This document shows, one piece after another, positions 9,168-16,881 of a stretch of DNA of 64,000 nt (position 1 is its first letter; each line of letters starts with the position of its first letter). The position numbers were made by a program, and so were the translations under genes. The notes under the pieces are model-generated. The model had not been told where the DNA came from, did not search any database, and saw nothing but the letters and a program-made list of their open reading frames with translations. The DNA lies in NCBI RefSeq assembly GCF_014773245.1, contig NZ_JACWMX010000001.1, positions 434,001 to 498,000 on the forward strand, written 5' to 3'. Source of the stretch: Mucilaginibacter glaciei (lineage in GTDB: Bacteria; Bacteroidota; Bacteroidia; Sphingobacteriales; Sphingobacteriaceae).

Positions 9168-10418
9168 TTATTCTACCGATTGCCGTAGCATCAGCGCGCC
9201 GACGGTGAGGTTTGTACGGCTATCTATCAGGATAGCACCGCCGTTAGCTTTGTTTACCTGGTAAGGGTCGAATGCTAAAGGCTCGGCAATTTTGATCACG
9301 ATGCGGCCTATGTCGTTCAGTTTAAATTCATCGGCAAAGTCTTTTTCCAGGGTGTTGATATTCACTTTATAGATAATCTCCTGAATTTTGCAGCGGATGG
9401 TTTTAGTGTTGTGCTGCACCAAATAGGTGAGCGAGGTATCCAGCGGACGGGTATCCATCCAGCAAAGGTCGGCTTCTATAGCTTTAGATACCTGTGGCTG
9501 CCCTGCACTGTTCACAATAATATCACCACGACTGATATCGATATTATCCTGCAAGTGAACGGTTACCGACATGCCCGCTAAAGCTTCGTCCGGTTGCTTA
9601 TCGTACAATTCAATTTTTGAGATAGTTGAACTGAAGCCCGATGGCAGTACAGTAACCTGATCATTTATTCGGAACGATCCGCTCGATACACGGCCCGCAT
9701 AACCGCGGTAATCGTGCAACTCATCGGTTTGCGGGCGTACCACCCATTGTATGGGCAACCTTGCGCGGGCAGACGAATCGTCTATCGTGATCTCTACATT
9801 TTCAAGGTGCTGCAATAAGCTGTTGCCTTTGTACCAGGTAATGTTTGAAGAGGAAAAAACAATGTTATCTCCCTTTAAGGCACTTATCGGGATGTAGGTG
9901 ATATTATCCAACCCAACCTTGGATGCCAGTACTTTGTAATCTGCCACAATTTGATCAAAAACAGCCTGGTCAAAATCAACCATGTCCATTTTGTTTACAG
10001 CAACCACCACCTGCGGAATCTGCAGCAGCGACACTAAAAAGGAATGGCGGGTGGTTTGTTCCACCACACCTTTACGGGCATCTATCAGGATAATTGCCAG
10101 GGCGGCGTTACTCGCACCGGTAACCATGTTACGCGTGTATTGAATATGGCCGGGTGCATCGGCTATGATGAATTTGCGCTTATCGGTTTCAAAGTATTTG
10201 TAGGCCACATCAATGGTGATGCCTTGCTCACGTTCGGCTTTCAGGCCGTCGGTTAAGATGGCCAGATCTATGCTGCCGTCGTCGTTCTTACGGTTTGATG
10301 CGTGCAGGGCCTCTAACTGATCTGCTAAAATAGCTTCGCTATCGTATAACAAGCGACCGATCAATGTGCTCTTGCCATCGTCAACACTGCCAGCTGTTAT
10401 AAATTTTAATATATCCAT
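9168..10418 (-). CDS. cysN: Sulfate adenylyltransferase subunit 1 (GTPase)
   Basis: This is the GTPase subunit that drives formation of adenosine 5'-phosphosulfate from sulfate and ATP by CysD. It has 416 residues with EF-Tu-like G motifs: GSVDDGKST at residues 10-18, DAPGH at 87-91 and NKMD at 142-145, then beta-barrel domains. There is no C-terminal APS kinase (CysC) fusion and no cysC in the operon. That fits the APS-reductase form of CysH two genes upstream. It is the last gene of the operon, 53 bp after cysD. That gap contains two short degenerate repeats of the type ATTTCGGAT. Confidence 0.95.
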   Translation of the reverse strand: MDILKFITAGSVDDGKSTLIGRLLYDSEAILADQLEALHASNRKNDDGSIDLAILTDGLKAEREQGITIDVAYKYFETDKRKFIIADAPGHIQYTRNMVTGASNAALAIILIDARKGVVEQTTRHSFLVSLLQIPQVVVAVNKMDMVDFDQAVFDQIVADYKVLASKVGLDNITYIPISALKGDNIVFSSSNITWYKGNSLLQHLENVEITIDDSSARARLPIQWVVRPQTDELHDYRGYAGRVSSGSFRINDQVTVLPSGFSSTISKIELYDKQPDEALAGMSVTVHLQDNIDISRGDIIVNSAGQPQVSKAIEADLCWMDTRPLDTSLTYLVQHNTKTIRCKIQEIIYKVNINTLEKDFADEFKLNDIGRIVIKIAEPLAFDPYQVNKANGGAILIDSRTNLTVGALMLRQSVE

Positions 10419-10471
10419 CGTTTTATTTCGAATTTCGGATGTGCAATTTCGGATTTAGTAGTTTGGACGAG

Positions 10472-11377
10472 TTAAAAATAACCGCCCTTTTTTCGGTCTT
10501 CCATGGCGGCTTCGCTCACTTTATCGTCCATACGGGCGCCGCGTTCGCTGATCTTTGATGAGGCTATCTCGTTGATAATGTCATCTATCTCGAACGCGTA
10601 TGATTCTACAGCCGCGGTACACGTCATGTCGCCTACGGTACGGAAGCGTACATTTTTATTTTCTATTCTGTCATCGGCATCCATATTTAAAAATGGCGAC
10701 GCAGCCATTAACTGACCGTTGCGGGTAATGCAATCGCGCTGATGCGCAAAGTATATGGTAGGTAATGGGATGTTCTCGCGGCGAATGTAATTCCAAACGT
10801 CTAGTTCTGTCCAGTTACTTATCGGGAACACACGTACGTTTTCTCCTTTGTGGATCTTCCCATTATAAATATCCCAAAGTTCGGGCCGCTGACGTTTGGG
10901 GTCCCACTGTCCAAACTCGTCACGTACCGAAAAGATACGTTCTTTGGCGCGGGCTTTTTCCTCATCGCGGCGTGCACCGCCTATACAGGCATCAAACTGG
11001 TGTTGGGCAATGGTATCTAATAACGTAACCGTTTGCAGTGCATTACGACTGGCGTTTTTACCTTTTTGCTCGATCACTTTACCTTCATTAATACTGTCCT
11101 GCACATGGCCGATGATCAGCTTTTCGCCAATACGGGCTACCATTTCATCGCGGTAAGTGATGGTTTCCTCAAAATTATGGCCGGTATCGATATGTACCAA
11201 CGGGAAAGGGAACTTGCCCGGCCTAAAGGCCTTTAATGCCAAATGCACCAGGGTAATGGAATCCTTCCCGCCAGAAAACAACAGCGCAGGTTTTTCAAAC
11301 TGCCCGGCTACTTCGCGCAAAATATAAATGGCTTCCGCCTCTAACTCGTCGAGGTAATCTAAACGGTATTTACTCAT
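10472..11377 (-). CDS. cysD: Sulfate adenylyltransferase subunit 2
   Basis: The catalytic subunit of ATP sulfurylase, which adenylates sulfate. It has 301 residues, the standard length. The PP-loop SGGKDS lies at residues 35-40, and the conserved block CIGGARRDEEKARAKER at about 151-167. The C-terminal GYF ending is typical. The ATG overlaps the cysH stop by four bases (ATGA), so cysH, cysD and cysN are translationally linked in that order. Confidence 0.95.
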   Translation of the reverse strand: MSKYRLDYLDELEAEAIYILREVAGQFEKPALLFSGGKDSITLVHLALKAFRPGKFPFPLVHIDTGHNFEETITYRDEMVARIGEKLIIGHVQDSINEGKVIEQKGKNASRNALQTVTLLDTIAQHQFDACIGGARRDEEKARAKERIFSVRDEFGQWDPKRQRPELWDIYNGKIHKGENVRVFPISNWTELDVWNYIRRENIPLPTIYFAHQRDCITRNGQLMAASPFLNMDADDRIENKNVRFRTVGDMTCTAAVESYAFEIDDIINEIASSKISERGARMDDKVSEAAMEDRKKGGYF

Positions 11378-12093
11378 TCTTTCAAATCATTAAGTTCAAT
11401 CGCATGCAGCCCGCATTCTTTTTTGCTTTGGTCTTCCCACCACCAGCGTCCGGCTCTAAAGTCTTCGCCGGGTTGTACCGCCCTGGTGCAGGGCAGGCAG
11501 CCAATGCTTGGGAAACCCTTGTCATGCAACGTATTATAGGGTATATTGTATTCTTTTATGTAAGCCTTTACTTCATCCAGTGTCCAGCTAAAAATCGGGT
11601 GGAATTTGATCAGTTGGTTGCCCTCGTCCCATTCCACGTTGCTCATATCCTCGCGGTTAGTCGATTGCTCCGCCCGGATGCCGGTTATCCAGCACTGGTT
11701 GCCGACCAAAGCCCTTTTTAAAGGCTCTATTTTACGGATGCCGCAGCATTCCTTGCGATTATCTACCGATTCATAAAAGCTATTTGGGCCTTTGGTATTC
11801 ACCATATCCTCTAACAGTTGATGAACCGGGTAGTAAGCGTGAACAGGTTTTCCATAGATCTCCATCGTGCGGTTCCATACGTAATAAGTTTCGGGAAATA
11901 GCCTGCCGGTCTCTAAAGTGAAAACTTTTATGGGGATATTGTTGGCAAAAATCATATGCGTGATCACCTGATCTTCCCAACCGAAACTGGTGGAGAATAC
12001 GATCTCGCCGTGGAACTGACCGGCTAACGATTGCAAAGCTTTAACAGGGCCTTTCCCTTCAATTAGTTGCGATATGTAGGTTGTATCTGCCAT
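11374..12093 (-). CDS. cysH: Assimilatory adenylyl-sulfate (APS) reductase, CysH family
   Basis: Reduces activated sulfate to sulfite with thioredoxin as electron donor. The 239 residues include the catalytic Cys227 in ECGLH near the C-terminus. In addition there is a Cys pair at 116-117 (ECCGIRK) and a CxxC at 199-202 (GCLPCT). Those four extra cysteines are the known ligand set of the [4Fe-4S] cluster that marks APS reductases, whereas enterobacterial PAPS reductases lack them. The substrate is therefore most likely APS rather than PAPS, in keeping with the missing APS kinase. It lies three bases after the permease fusion and overlaps cysD by four. Confidence 0.93.
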   Translation of the reverse strand: MADTTYISQLIEGKGPVKALQSLAGQFHGEIVFSTSFGWEDQVITHMIFANNIPIKVFTLETGRLFPETYYVWNRTMEIYGKPVHAYYPVHQLLEDMVNTKGPNSFYESVDNRKECCGIRKIEPLKRALVGNQCWITGIRAEQSTNREDMSNVEWDEGNQLIKFHPIFSWTLDEVKAYIKEYNIPYNTLHDKGFPSIGCLPCTRAVQPGEDFRAGRWWWEDQSKKECGLHAIELNDLKE

Positions 12094-12096
12094 ATC

Positions 12097-13599
12097 TTAT
12101 TTGATGATAAAATTAATAATGCTGCGCAGGCTGATAGCAATCACAATAATCGCTACTGAAAACATGATTGCTTTTGCCGAAATTTTATTGGAGATCCGCG
12201 CTGCTACCGGTGAGGCCAATGCGCTGCCAATTACCAGGCCGCCCACAGCCTCCCAATGTTTGCCATTGAGCATAGTGATGAAGGTGAGCGAGCTCATTAA
12301 CGCGATGAAAAAACGCGAAAGCTTAACCGTACCTAATGAAAAACGGGGATGACGGCCGCCGGCTATCAAAGTTGATAGGACAATAGAGCCCCAGCCACCA
12401 CCACCAACGGCATCAATAAAACCGCCGCCTAAACCCAACAGCGAAATATTTTTGATTTTGCCTGATGTTTTTTTACGGTTAAGCTTAATGGCTTTTGATA
12501 AAATGACAGAACCTAAAATTAGCGTGTATAATGATACCAGCGGCTTGGTGTATTGCGCATAATGTTCTAACGACGATAGGAGGTAGGCTCCTGTGACGGC
12601 TCCTATAATTCCGGGGATAAGCAATAGTTTAAAAAGCTTCCAGTTTACGTTGCCCATCCGGTAATGCATCCATCCGGCTATACCGTTGCTCATGATCTCT
12701 GACAAATGGACGCCCATACTTGCCGAAGCAGGAGGGATGCCCATTGAAAGTGAAAATGTTGTTGAAGTAACCCCGTACGACATGCCAATGGCACCGTCTA
12801 TCAGGGCGAATACAAAACCGGCCCCTAAAAAGTAGTAAAATACCGGGTTGATACCTTCTACAAAAAATTTAAAGCCGGGCTCTTTTAGCCATAGGGCTGC
12901 TAATGTAACACCCAAAAAAATAATAAACGTGCCCCAAACCAATAGCTTTAATTTGTTATTGCTCGGCGATTTTTTTGCCCCGAGCAGTATAGCAGTAACC
13001 CTGTTCAATTCTTTCACCTTATAAGCAAAGTCGCCCGATAAAGTATTGCGGATCGCGCTCATTTGCTGCAGGGTGGTATCTAATTCGGCAGGGAGCGATT
13101 CATTCAAAACCTCTTTTAATCGTTTGGCGACGGTTGGCGATTTGCCATTGGTAGAGATTCCTATTTTCAGGTCGCCTTTTTGGACGATGGATCCCAGGTA
13201 AAAATCGCAAAGATCGGGTTTATCGGCTACGTTGATGAGCAGCTTACGGTCATGTGCCGATTGACGGATGTAGTGGTTTAACTCGCTATCGTCAGTTGCA
13301 GCAATAACAAGATCCGCACTATCCAGATCCGTATCGACAAATGCCTTTTGTATGATGTTTAACTGCGGATAGTCTGCGGCAAGCGCGTGAACCTGTGGCA
13401 GGAAAGTTTTAGAAATAACGGTAACTGCCGCATTCCTGCTATTGGTAAGGATGGCCGTTAGCTTTTCTAAGCCAACATTGCCACCGCCCACAACTACGGT
13501 ATGCAGGTTATCCAGCTTCAAAAACACCGGGAACAACTGATTGCCCTGCGCCTTATCCGGCTGTATATCGTTTATATTATTCCTGGGCAATAATGTCAT
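12097..13599 (-). CDS. Fusion of precorrin-2 dehydrogenase and TSUP (TauE/SafE) permease
   Basis: A 500-residue two-part protein. Residues 20-205 match the N-terminal half of siroheme synthase (CysG/Met8 type): a Rossmann motif GGGNVG at 38-43, AATDDSELN at about 100-108 and STNGKSP at 149-155. It would oxidise precorrin-2 to sirohydrochlorin with NAD. Residues about 217-500 form a hydrophobic region of eight or so membrane helices with the duplicated glycine-rich signatures of the TSUP family (ALIDGAIGMSYG near 266 and GGGFIDAVGGGGWGS near 410), which moves sulfite, sulfate or sulfonates. No ferrochelatase domain is visible. It overlaps cobA by 23 bp. Joining siroheme synthesis and a sulfur-anion permease in one chain inside this operon suggests linked cofactor supply and transport. 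Confidence 0.85.
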   Translation of the reverse strand: MTLLPRNNINDIQPDKAQGNQLFPVFLKLDNLHTVVVGGGNVGLEKLTAILTNSRNAAVTVISKTFLPQVHALAADYPQLNIIQKAFVDTDLDSADLVIAATDDSELNHYIRQSAHDRKLLINVADKPDLCDFYLGSIVQKGDLKIGISTNGKSPTVAKRLKEVLNESLPAELDTTLQQMSAIRNTLSGDFAYKVKELNRVTAILLGAKKSPSNNKLKLLVWGTFIIFLGVTLAALWLKEPGFKFFVEGINPVFYYFLGAGFVFALIDGAIGMSYGVTSTTFSLSMGIPPASASMGVHLSEIMSNGIAGWMHYRMGNVNWKLFKLLLIPGIIGAVTGAYLLSSLEHYAQYTKPLVSLYTLILGSVILSKAIKLNRKKTSGKIKNISLLGLGGGFIDAVGGGGWGSIVLSTLIAGGRHPRFSLGTVKLSRFFIALMSSLTFITMLNGKHWEAVGGLVIGSALASPVAARISNKISAKAIMFSVAIIVIAISLRSIINFIIK

Positions 13600-14368
13600 A
13601 AAATTCCCTGATAGGCTGAAACTTTGGATGCAAGGAAACTACATCACCAAAAACAATTAATGCGGGCGAGGAGATTTTATTCTCTTCGGCAACTTCAACA
13701 ATGGTATCTACCACGCCAATGGCCACTTTCTCGTTAACTGTCGATCCGCTTTGGATCACGGCAACAGGTAACCTGTTTTTGCCTTCGGCTTTAAATATCT
13801 CTGCTATCTCGGCCAGTTTATGGATGCCCATCAGCACTACTACCGTCGCATTGGTTTTAGCAGCCTGGTACAAATCGGCAGATACCTTTCCATCACTTGT
13901 GGTACCTGTAACTACCCAAAAGCTTTCGCTTAAGCCACGGTGCGTAACCGGGATACCCTGCAAGCCGGGTACACCAATAGAACTGGAAATTCCGGGAATC
14001 ACCTGCGCCGGGATGCTATAATCTGCTGCGTAGTCTAACTCTTCATACCCTCTGCCAAATACAAATGGGTCGCCACCTTTCAAGCGGACAACGTGGCCAT
14101 AGTTGAGGGCGTAGTCTATCATTAGCTTATTAATATTCTCTTGCGAAAACGAATGATCGCCGGAACGTTTGCCCACATATACTTTAGTAGCATGTGCCGG
14201 GGCAAATTCTAACAATTCTTCATTTACCAATGCATCGTACAAAACCACATCAGCAGTTTGCAAAGCCTTTATGCCTTTGATGGTGATTAGGTCAGCATCG
14301 CCGGGGCCTGCGCCTACCAGCGTAATACGCGGCTCTTTTACAGTTGTTTTTGTTTGGGTTTGTATCAT
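13577..14368 (-). CDS. cobA: Uroporphyrinogen-III C-methyltransferase (SUMT)
   Basis: Transfers two methyl groups from SAM to uroporphyrinogen III to give precorrin-2, the first committed step to siroheme, the cofactor of the sulfite reductase encoded just upstream. Its 263 residues carry LVGAGPGDADL near residues 17-27, KRSGDHS near 67-73 and LKGGDPFVFGRG at about 96-107, all classical SUMT signatures. Its start overlaps the sulfite reductase stop by four bases and its end overlaps the dehydrogenase/permease fusion by 23 bp, so coupling is tight. No cobalamin genes or cobalamin riboswitch are nearby, so the product is destined for siroheme. Confidence 0.93.
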   Translation of the reverse strand: MIQTQTKTTVKEPRITLVGAGPGDADLITIKGIKALQTADVVLYDALVNEELLEFAPAHATKVYVGKRSGDHSFSQENINKLMIDYALNYGHVVRLKGGDPFVFGRGYEELDYAADYSIPAQVIPGISSSIGVPGLQGIPVTHRGLSESFWVVTGTTSDGKVSADLYQAAKTNATVVVLMGIHKLAEIAEIFKAEGKNRLPVAVIQSGSTVNEKVAIGVVDTIVEVAEENKISSPALIVFGDVVSLHPKFQPIREFYDIIAQE

Positions 14369-16455
14369 GATAACACTGCCTCTCTTTTATCTTTTACCGA
14401 TTGCAGAAAATCTGTTGCCTGCTGTTTGTAAGCAGTCGCAAATTCTTCTGTCGGTTCGTTTTTATTTATTTGTAATACCAGGTCGTCAAAAGTGTCGGTA
14501 AGGGCTATTTCGCCGGGTTCAATATAATTCGCATCAAACTCTTTAATAATGCCTACCTGCGTACTGCTGTTAACGCCTTTATCCAGCAATAAAGCTTTAG
14601 CCGCGCTGATCATGGTATTATAGGAGTGGTAAATGGCATCAGCCCATAAGCCTTTTTCGTAAGCACCGTTAGCCCAGCCTAATTTTTCATCACTTTCAAA
14701 AAGTAAAGTGGCCACCAGGTCTATCACCACCCCGGCGCACTCGCCAACACCTATTGCGCTTACATAAGTTTCCTGGTGGCCCCAGTCTACAAATTCATCG
14801 TCGGTAAGGGTGCTTAGGTCAGCAAGTGGTTTCAGCATCCGGTAAAAATAGTCCTTACCCTGCCGATCGTAATAAGCGTGGAAGGTTTCATCCTGATGCG
14901 AAACCAGTTTGTAATCATCTAATACCGTCCTCAAAACATCTGTAGCCCGTTTCGATGGCACTTTTATTACCCGCTCTGCAGCGCGGCCAACGCCGTTGCC
15001 CACGGTACCGCCACCCAGCATCACCTGTACAGACGGTAATACTTTTAAACCGGCCTTTAGCGAACTGCCGTGAAAGCCAATATGTGCCAGGCCATGTTGA
15101 CCGCAGCTATTCATGCAGCCGCTGATCTTTATTTTGATCTCGCGGTTGTAAATAAACTCTTCGTATTCGTTGTATATCACATCTTCCAACACTTTAGCCA
15201 TAGTCATGCTATTGCTAATGCCCAGGTTGCAGGTATCGGTGCCGGGGCAGGTAGTCACATCGGCAATACTATCGAAACCCGGTGCGGCCATATCTAATGC
15301 CAGTAAAGCTTCATATAAACCGGGCAAAGCTTCGGCACGGACGAATTTTAAAAGCAGTCCCTGGTTTTGGGTGATCCGGATCTCATCGCCCACAAAAGGT
15401 TTTATACCCGCAATCAATGCTCGTGCCGTATGAGAAGGGATATCGCCGACAGGCACCTTAATATACACGCCGAAAAAACCGGTTTGCTTTTGCTCAAACA
15501 CGTTTGTTAGACGCCACTGCTCATAGCGTAAAGGGTTACTGATCTCAACGGCGGGATACGCTGTCGCTTCGGGTAAAGCGGGTGCGGGCAGGGCATCATG
15601 GTTAATAGGGTATGTTTTTACCTTTAATGCTTTCTGCTCTTCTTTGGCCAACCGCAATACTTCTTCCAATCCTATCTTCTGGATCAGGTATTTCATGCGG
15701 GCCTTGTTGCGATTGTTGCGTTCGCCGTAACGGTCAAACACGCGGATGATCGCCTCGATGTATGGGATCAGTTGATCTTCGGGCAGGAAATCTTCTACCG
15801 GGCTGGCCAGTAGAGGCTGCGCGCCTAAACCGCCGCCTAACAATACCTTAAAGCCACGCTCGCCTGTTTCTTTTAACTTCGGTATAAAACCCAGATCATG
15901 AATGTAAGAGAAAGCCGTATCATCATCATTTGCAGAAAACGACATTTTGAACTTACGGCCCATATCCTGGCAAATAGGGTTGCGCAAAAAATATTCAAAC
16001 ACCGCATGTGCATAAGGCGATACATCGAAAGGCTCTTTCGCGTCGATACCAGAGGTAGGGGATGAGGTCACGTTCCGTACGGTATTGCCGCAGGCTTCGC
16101 GCAGGGTGATATCATCACGCTCCAATTCGGCCCATAGTTGCGGGGTACGGTCAAGGCTTACATAATGGATCTGGATATCTTGCCGGGTTGTGAGGTGCAG
16201 GTTACTGCTGCCATACTCGTCGGCTATATCGGCAATCTTCAGTAATTGCTTAAAGGTGACTTTACCGAAGGGCAGTTTAATGCGCACCATTTGCACGCCC
16301 GGCTGCCGTTGGCCGTAAACACCACGTGCCAAACGCAGGCTCCTGAACTTTTCGTCATGTATCTTGCCCTCGCGGAACGCCCTGATCTTCCTTTCCAGGT
16401 CAATAATGTCCTGTTCAACTATCGGGTTCTCCAGTTCTGTCCTGAAGCTTTGCAT
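14365..16455 (-). CDS. Siroheme-dependent sulfite (or nitrite) reductase with C-terminal extension
   Basis: Six-electron reduction of sulfite to sulfide, the last reductive step of the pathway. The 696 residues contain two ferredoxin-like half-domains (VRIKLPFGKVTF near 57; GVYIKVPVGDIP near 329), substrate-binding arginines in LHLTTRQDIQIH and the four cluster/siroheme cysteines C403, C409 (CPGTDTC) and C447, C451 (CMNSC). The chain is about 120 residues longer than the usual enzyme: from about 575 it continues as a helical tail (YEKGLWADAIYHSYNTMIS) resembling a HEPN-type domain. Nitrite reduction cannot be excluded from sequence, but the operon makes sulfite the natural substrate. It is the first gene of the operon, directly after the attenuator. 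Confidence 0.9.
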   Translation of the reverse strand: MQSFRTELENPIVEQDIIDLERKIRAFREGKIHDEKFRSLRLARGVYGQRQPGVQMVRIKLPFGKVTFKQLLKIADIADEYGSSNLHLTTRQDIQIHYVSLDRTPQLWAELERDDITLREACGNTVRNVTSSPTSGIDAKEPFDVSPYAHAVFEYFLRNPICQDMGRKFKMSFSANDDDTAFSYIHDLGFIPKLKETGERGFKVLLGGGLGAQPLLASPVEDFLPEDQLIPYIEAIIRVFDRYGERNNRNKARMKYLIQKIGLEEVLRLAKEEQKALKVKTYPINHDALPAPALPEATAYPAVEISNPLRYEQWRLTNVFEQKQTGFFGVYIKVPVGDIPSHTARALIAGIKPFVGDEIRITQNQGLLLKFVRAEALPGLYEALLALDMAAPGFDSIADVTTCPGTDTCNLGISNSMTMAKVLEDVIYNEYEEFIYNREIKIKISGCMNSCGQHGLAHIGFHGSSLKAGLKVLPSVQVMLGGGTVGNGVGRAAERVIKVPSKRATDVLRTVLDDYKLVSHQDETFHAYYDRQGKDYFYRMLKPLADLSTLTDDEFVDWGHQETYVSAIGVGECAGVVIDLVATLLFESDEKLGWANGAYEKGLWADAIYHSYNTMISAAKALLLDKGVNSSTQVGIIKEFDANYIEPGEIALTDTFDDLVLQINKNEPTEEFATAYKQQATDFLQSVKDKREAVLS

Positions 16456-16480
16456 ATTTGCTGTGTTAATAATGTGATAT

Positions 16481-16510
16481 AAAAAAGCCCCTTCGCTGTG
16501 GCTGAAGAGG
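16481..16510 (-). terminator. Attenuator terminator in the leader of the sulfate operon
   Basis: Read on the minus strand, CCTCTTC (16510-16504), a nine-base loop and GAAGGGG (16494-16488) form a seven-pair stem with one G-U pair, then C and six T. It lies between the leader peptide stop (16534) and the reductase start (16455), so it can stop transcription before the operon. A candidate competing pairing is GTGGTTG (16543-16537, at the end of the leader frame) with CAGCCAC (16504-16498), which would open the top of the terminator. That pairing is inferred by eye. Confidence 0.75.
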
Positions 16511-16533
16511 CATATATTTTCATTTACGCATAC

Positions 16534-16608
16534 TTACAACCACGATCTTTCGCTGTGCATACAGCAATAAATTAGGGCGTAGTTGTATGTGAAATTGTTG
16601 TGTTCCAT
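16534..16608 (-). CDS. Cysteine-rich leader peptide of the sulfate-assimilation operon (24 aa)
   Basis: A 24-codon frame (ATG 16608-16606, TAA 16536-16534) whose second half reads YCCMHSERSWL. The consecutive codons TGC TGT ATG call for Cys, Cys and Met, the sulfur amino acids made by this pathway. A promoter -7 box TATATTTG ends only about 12 bases upstream, so the message would begin almost at the start codon. The intrinsic terminator at 16510-16481 follows 24 bases after the stop. Together these are the parts of a classical attenuation device: slow reading of Cys codons when Cys-tRNA is scarce would favour read-through into the reductase gene. Function is inferred from layout; I do not know of a description of this leader. 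Confidence 0.65.
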   Translation of the reverse strand: MEHNNFTYNYALIYCCMHSERSWL

Positions 16609-16619
16609 TTGTTGTTGGC

Positions 16620-16651
16620 CAAATATATACATAGTATAGGGAATTAGTAGA
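16620..16651 (-). promoter_or_regulatory. Promoter and shared sulfur box of the sulfate operon
   Basis: The minus strand carries TATATTTG (16627-16620), an exact match to the Bacteroidota -7 consensus TAnnTTTG. The 32 bases from 16651 to 16620 align without gaps with 4776-4807 upstream of the TonB receptor, with TCTAC, ATTC and ATGTAT in register. Part of an inverted repeat is retained (TCTA, nine bases, TATAC). This is a likely operator overlapping the promoter. Confidence 0.55.
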
Positions 16652-16680
16652 ATTTATTTGAAAAAATTGTTGAGTTTTTT

Positions 16681-16830
16681 TAACCACTGAGTTGACTTAG
16701 AAAACCAAAGAGTTCACAGAGGCTTTTAGCAATATAGAAACTTCGGTTAAAACCGCTGTGTACTACTCTATGCTAAACGCGTCCACAATTCTCAGTAATT
16801 TCTTTGGTTAAGTCTCTAAATCGTCGCTAA
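16681..16830. repeat. Degenerate intergenic repeat of the CACAGAG/CTCTGTG type
   Basis: Non-coding stretch with an imperfect inverted layout: ACCACTGAG and GTTCACAGAGG near 16683-16722 against CTGTGTACTACTCT and TTTGGTTAAG near 16761-16816. Related words occur inverted at 23155-23206. It looks like a decayed copy of a dispersed palindromic intergenic element. No gene is visible here. Confidence 0.4.
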
Positions 16831-16838
16831 ACAAAGAG

Positions 16839-16860
16839 CACCGCTTTCGGGCGGTGCTTT
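16839..16860 (-). terminator. Terminator of the arginine decarboxylase gene
   Basis: AGCACCGC (16839-16846), a six-base loop and GCGGTGCT (16853-16860) form a perfect eight-pair stem, 22 bases after the speA stop. On the minus strand it is followed by CTTTGTTT, a moderate T tract. Confidence 0.7.
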
Positions 16861-16881
16861 AAATATGAATATGAAAAGATA

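Noticed and set aside
13577..16455. Cobalamin pathway involvement of cobA
   Set aside because: No other cobalamin gene or cobalamin riboswitch is present. The siroheme-dependent reductase next door explains SUMT fully.
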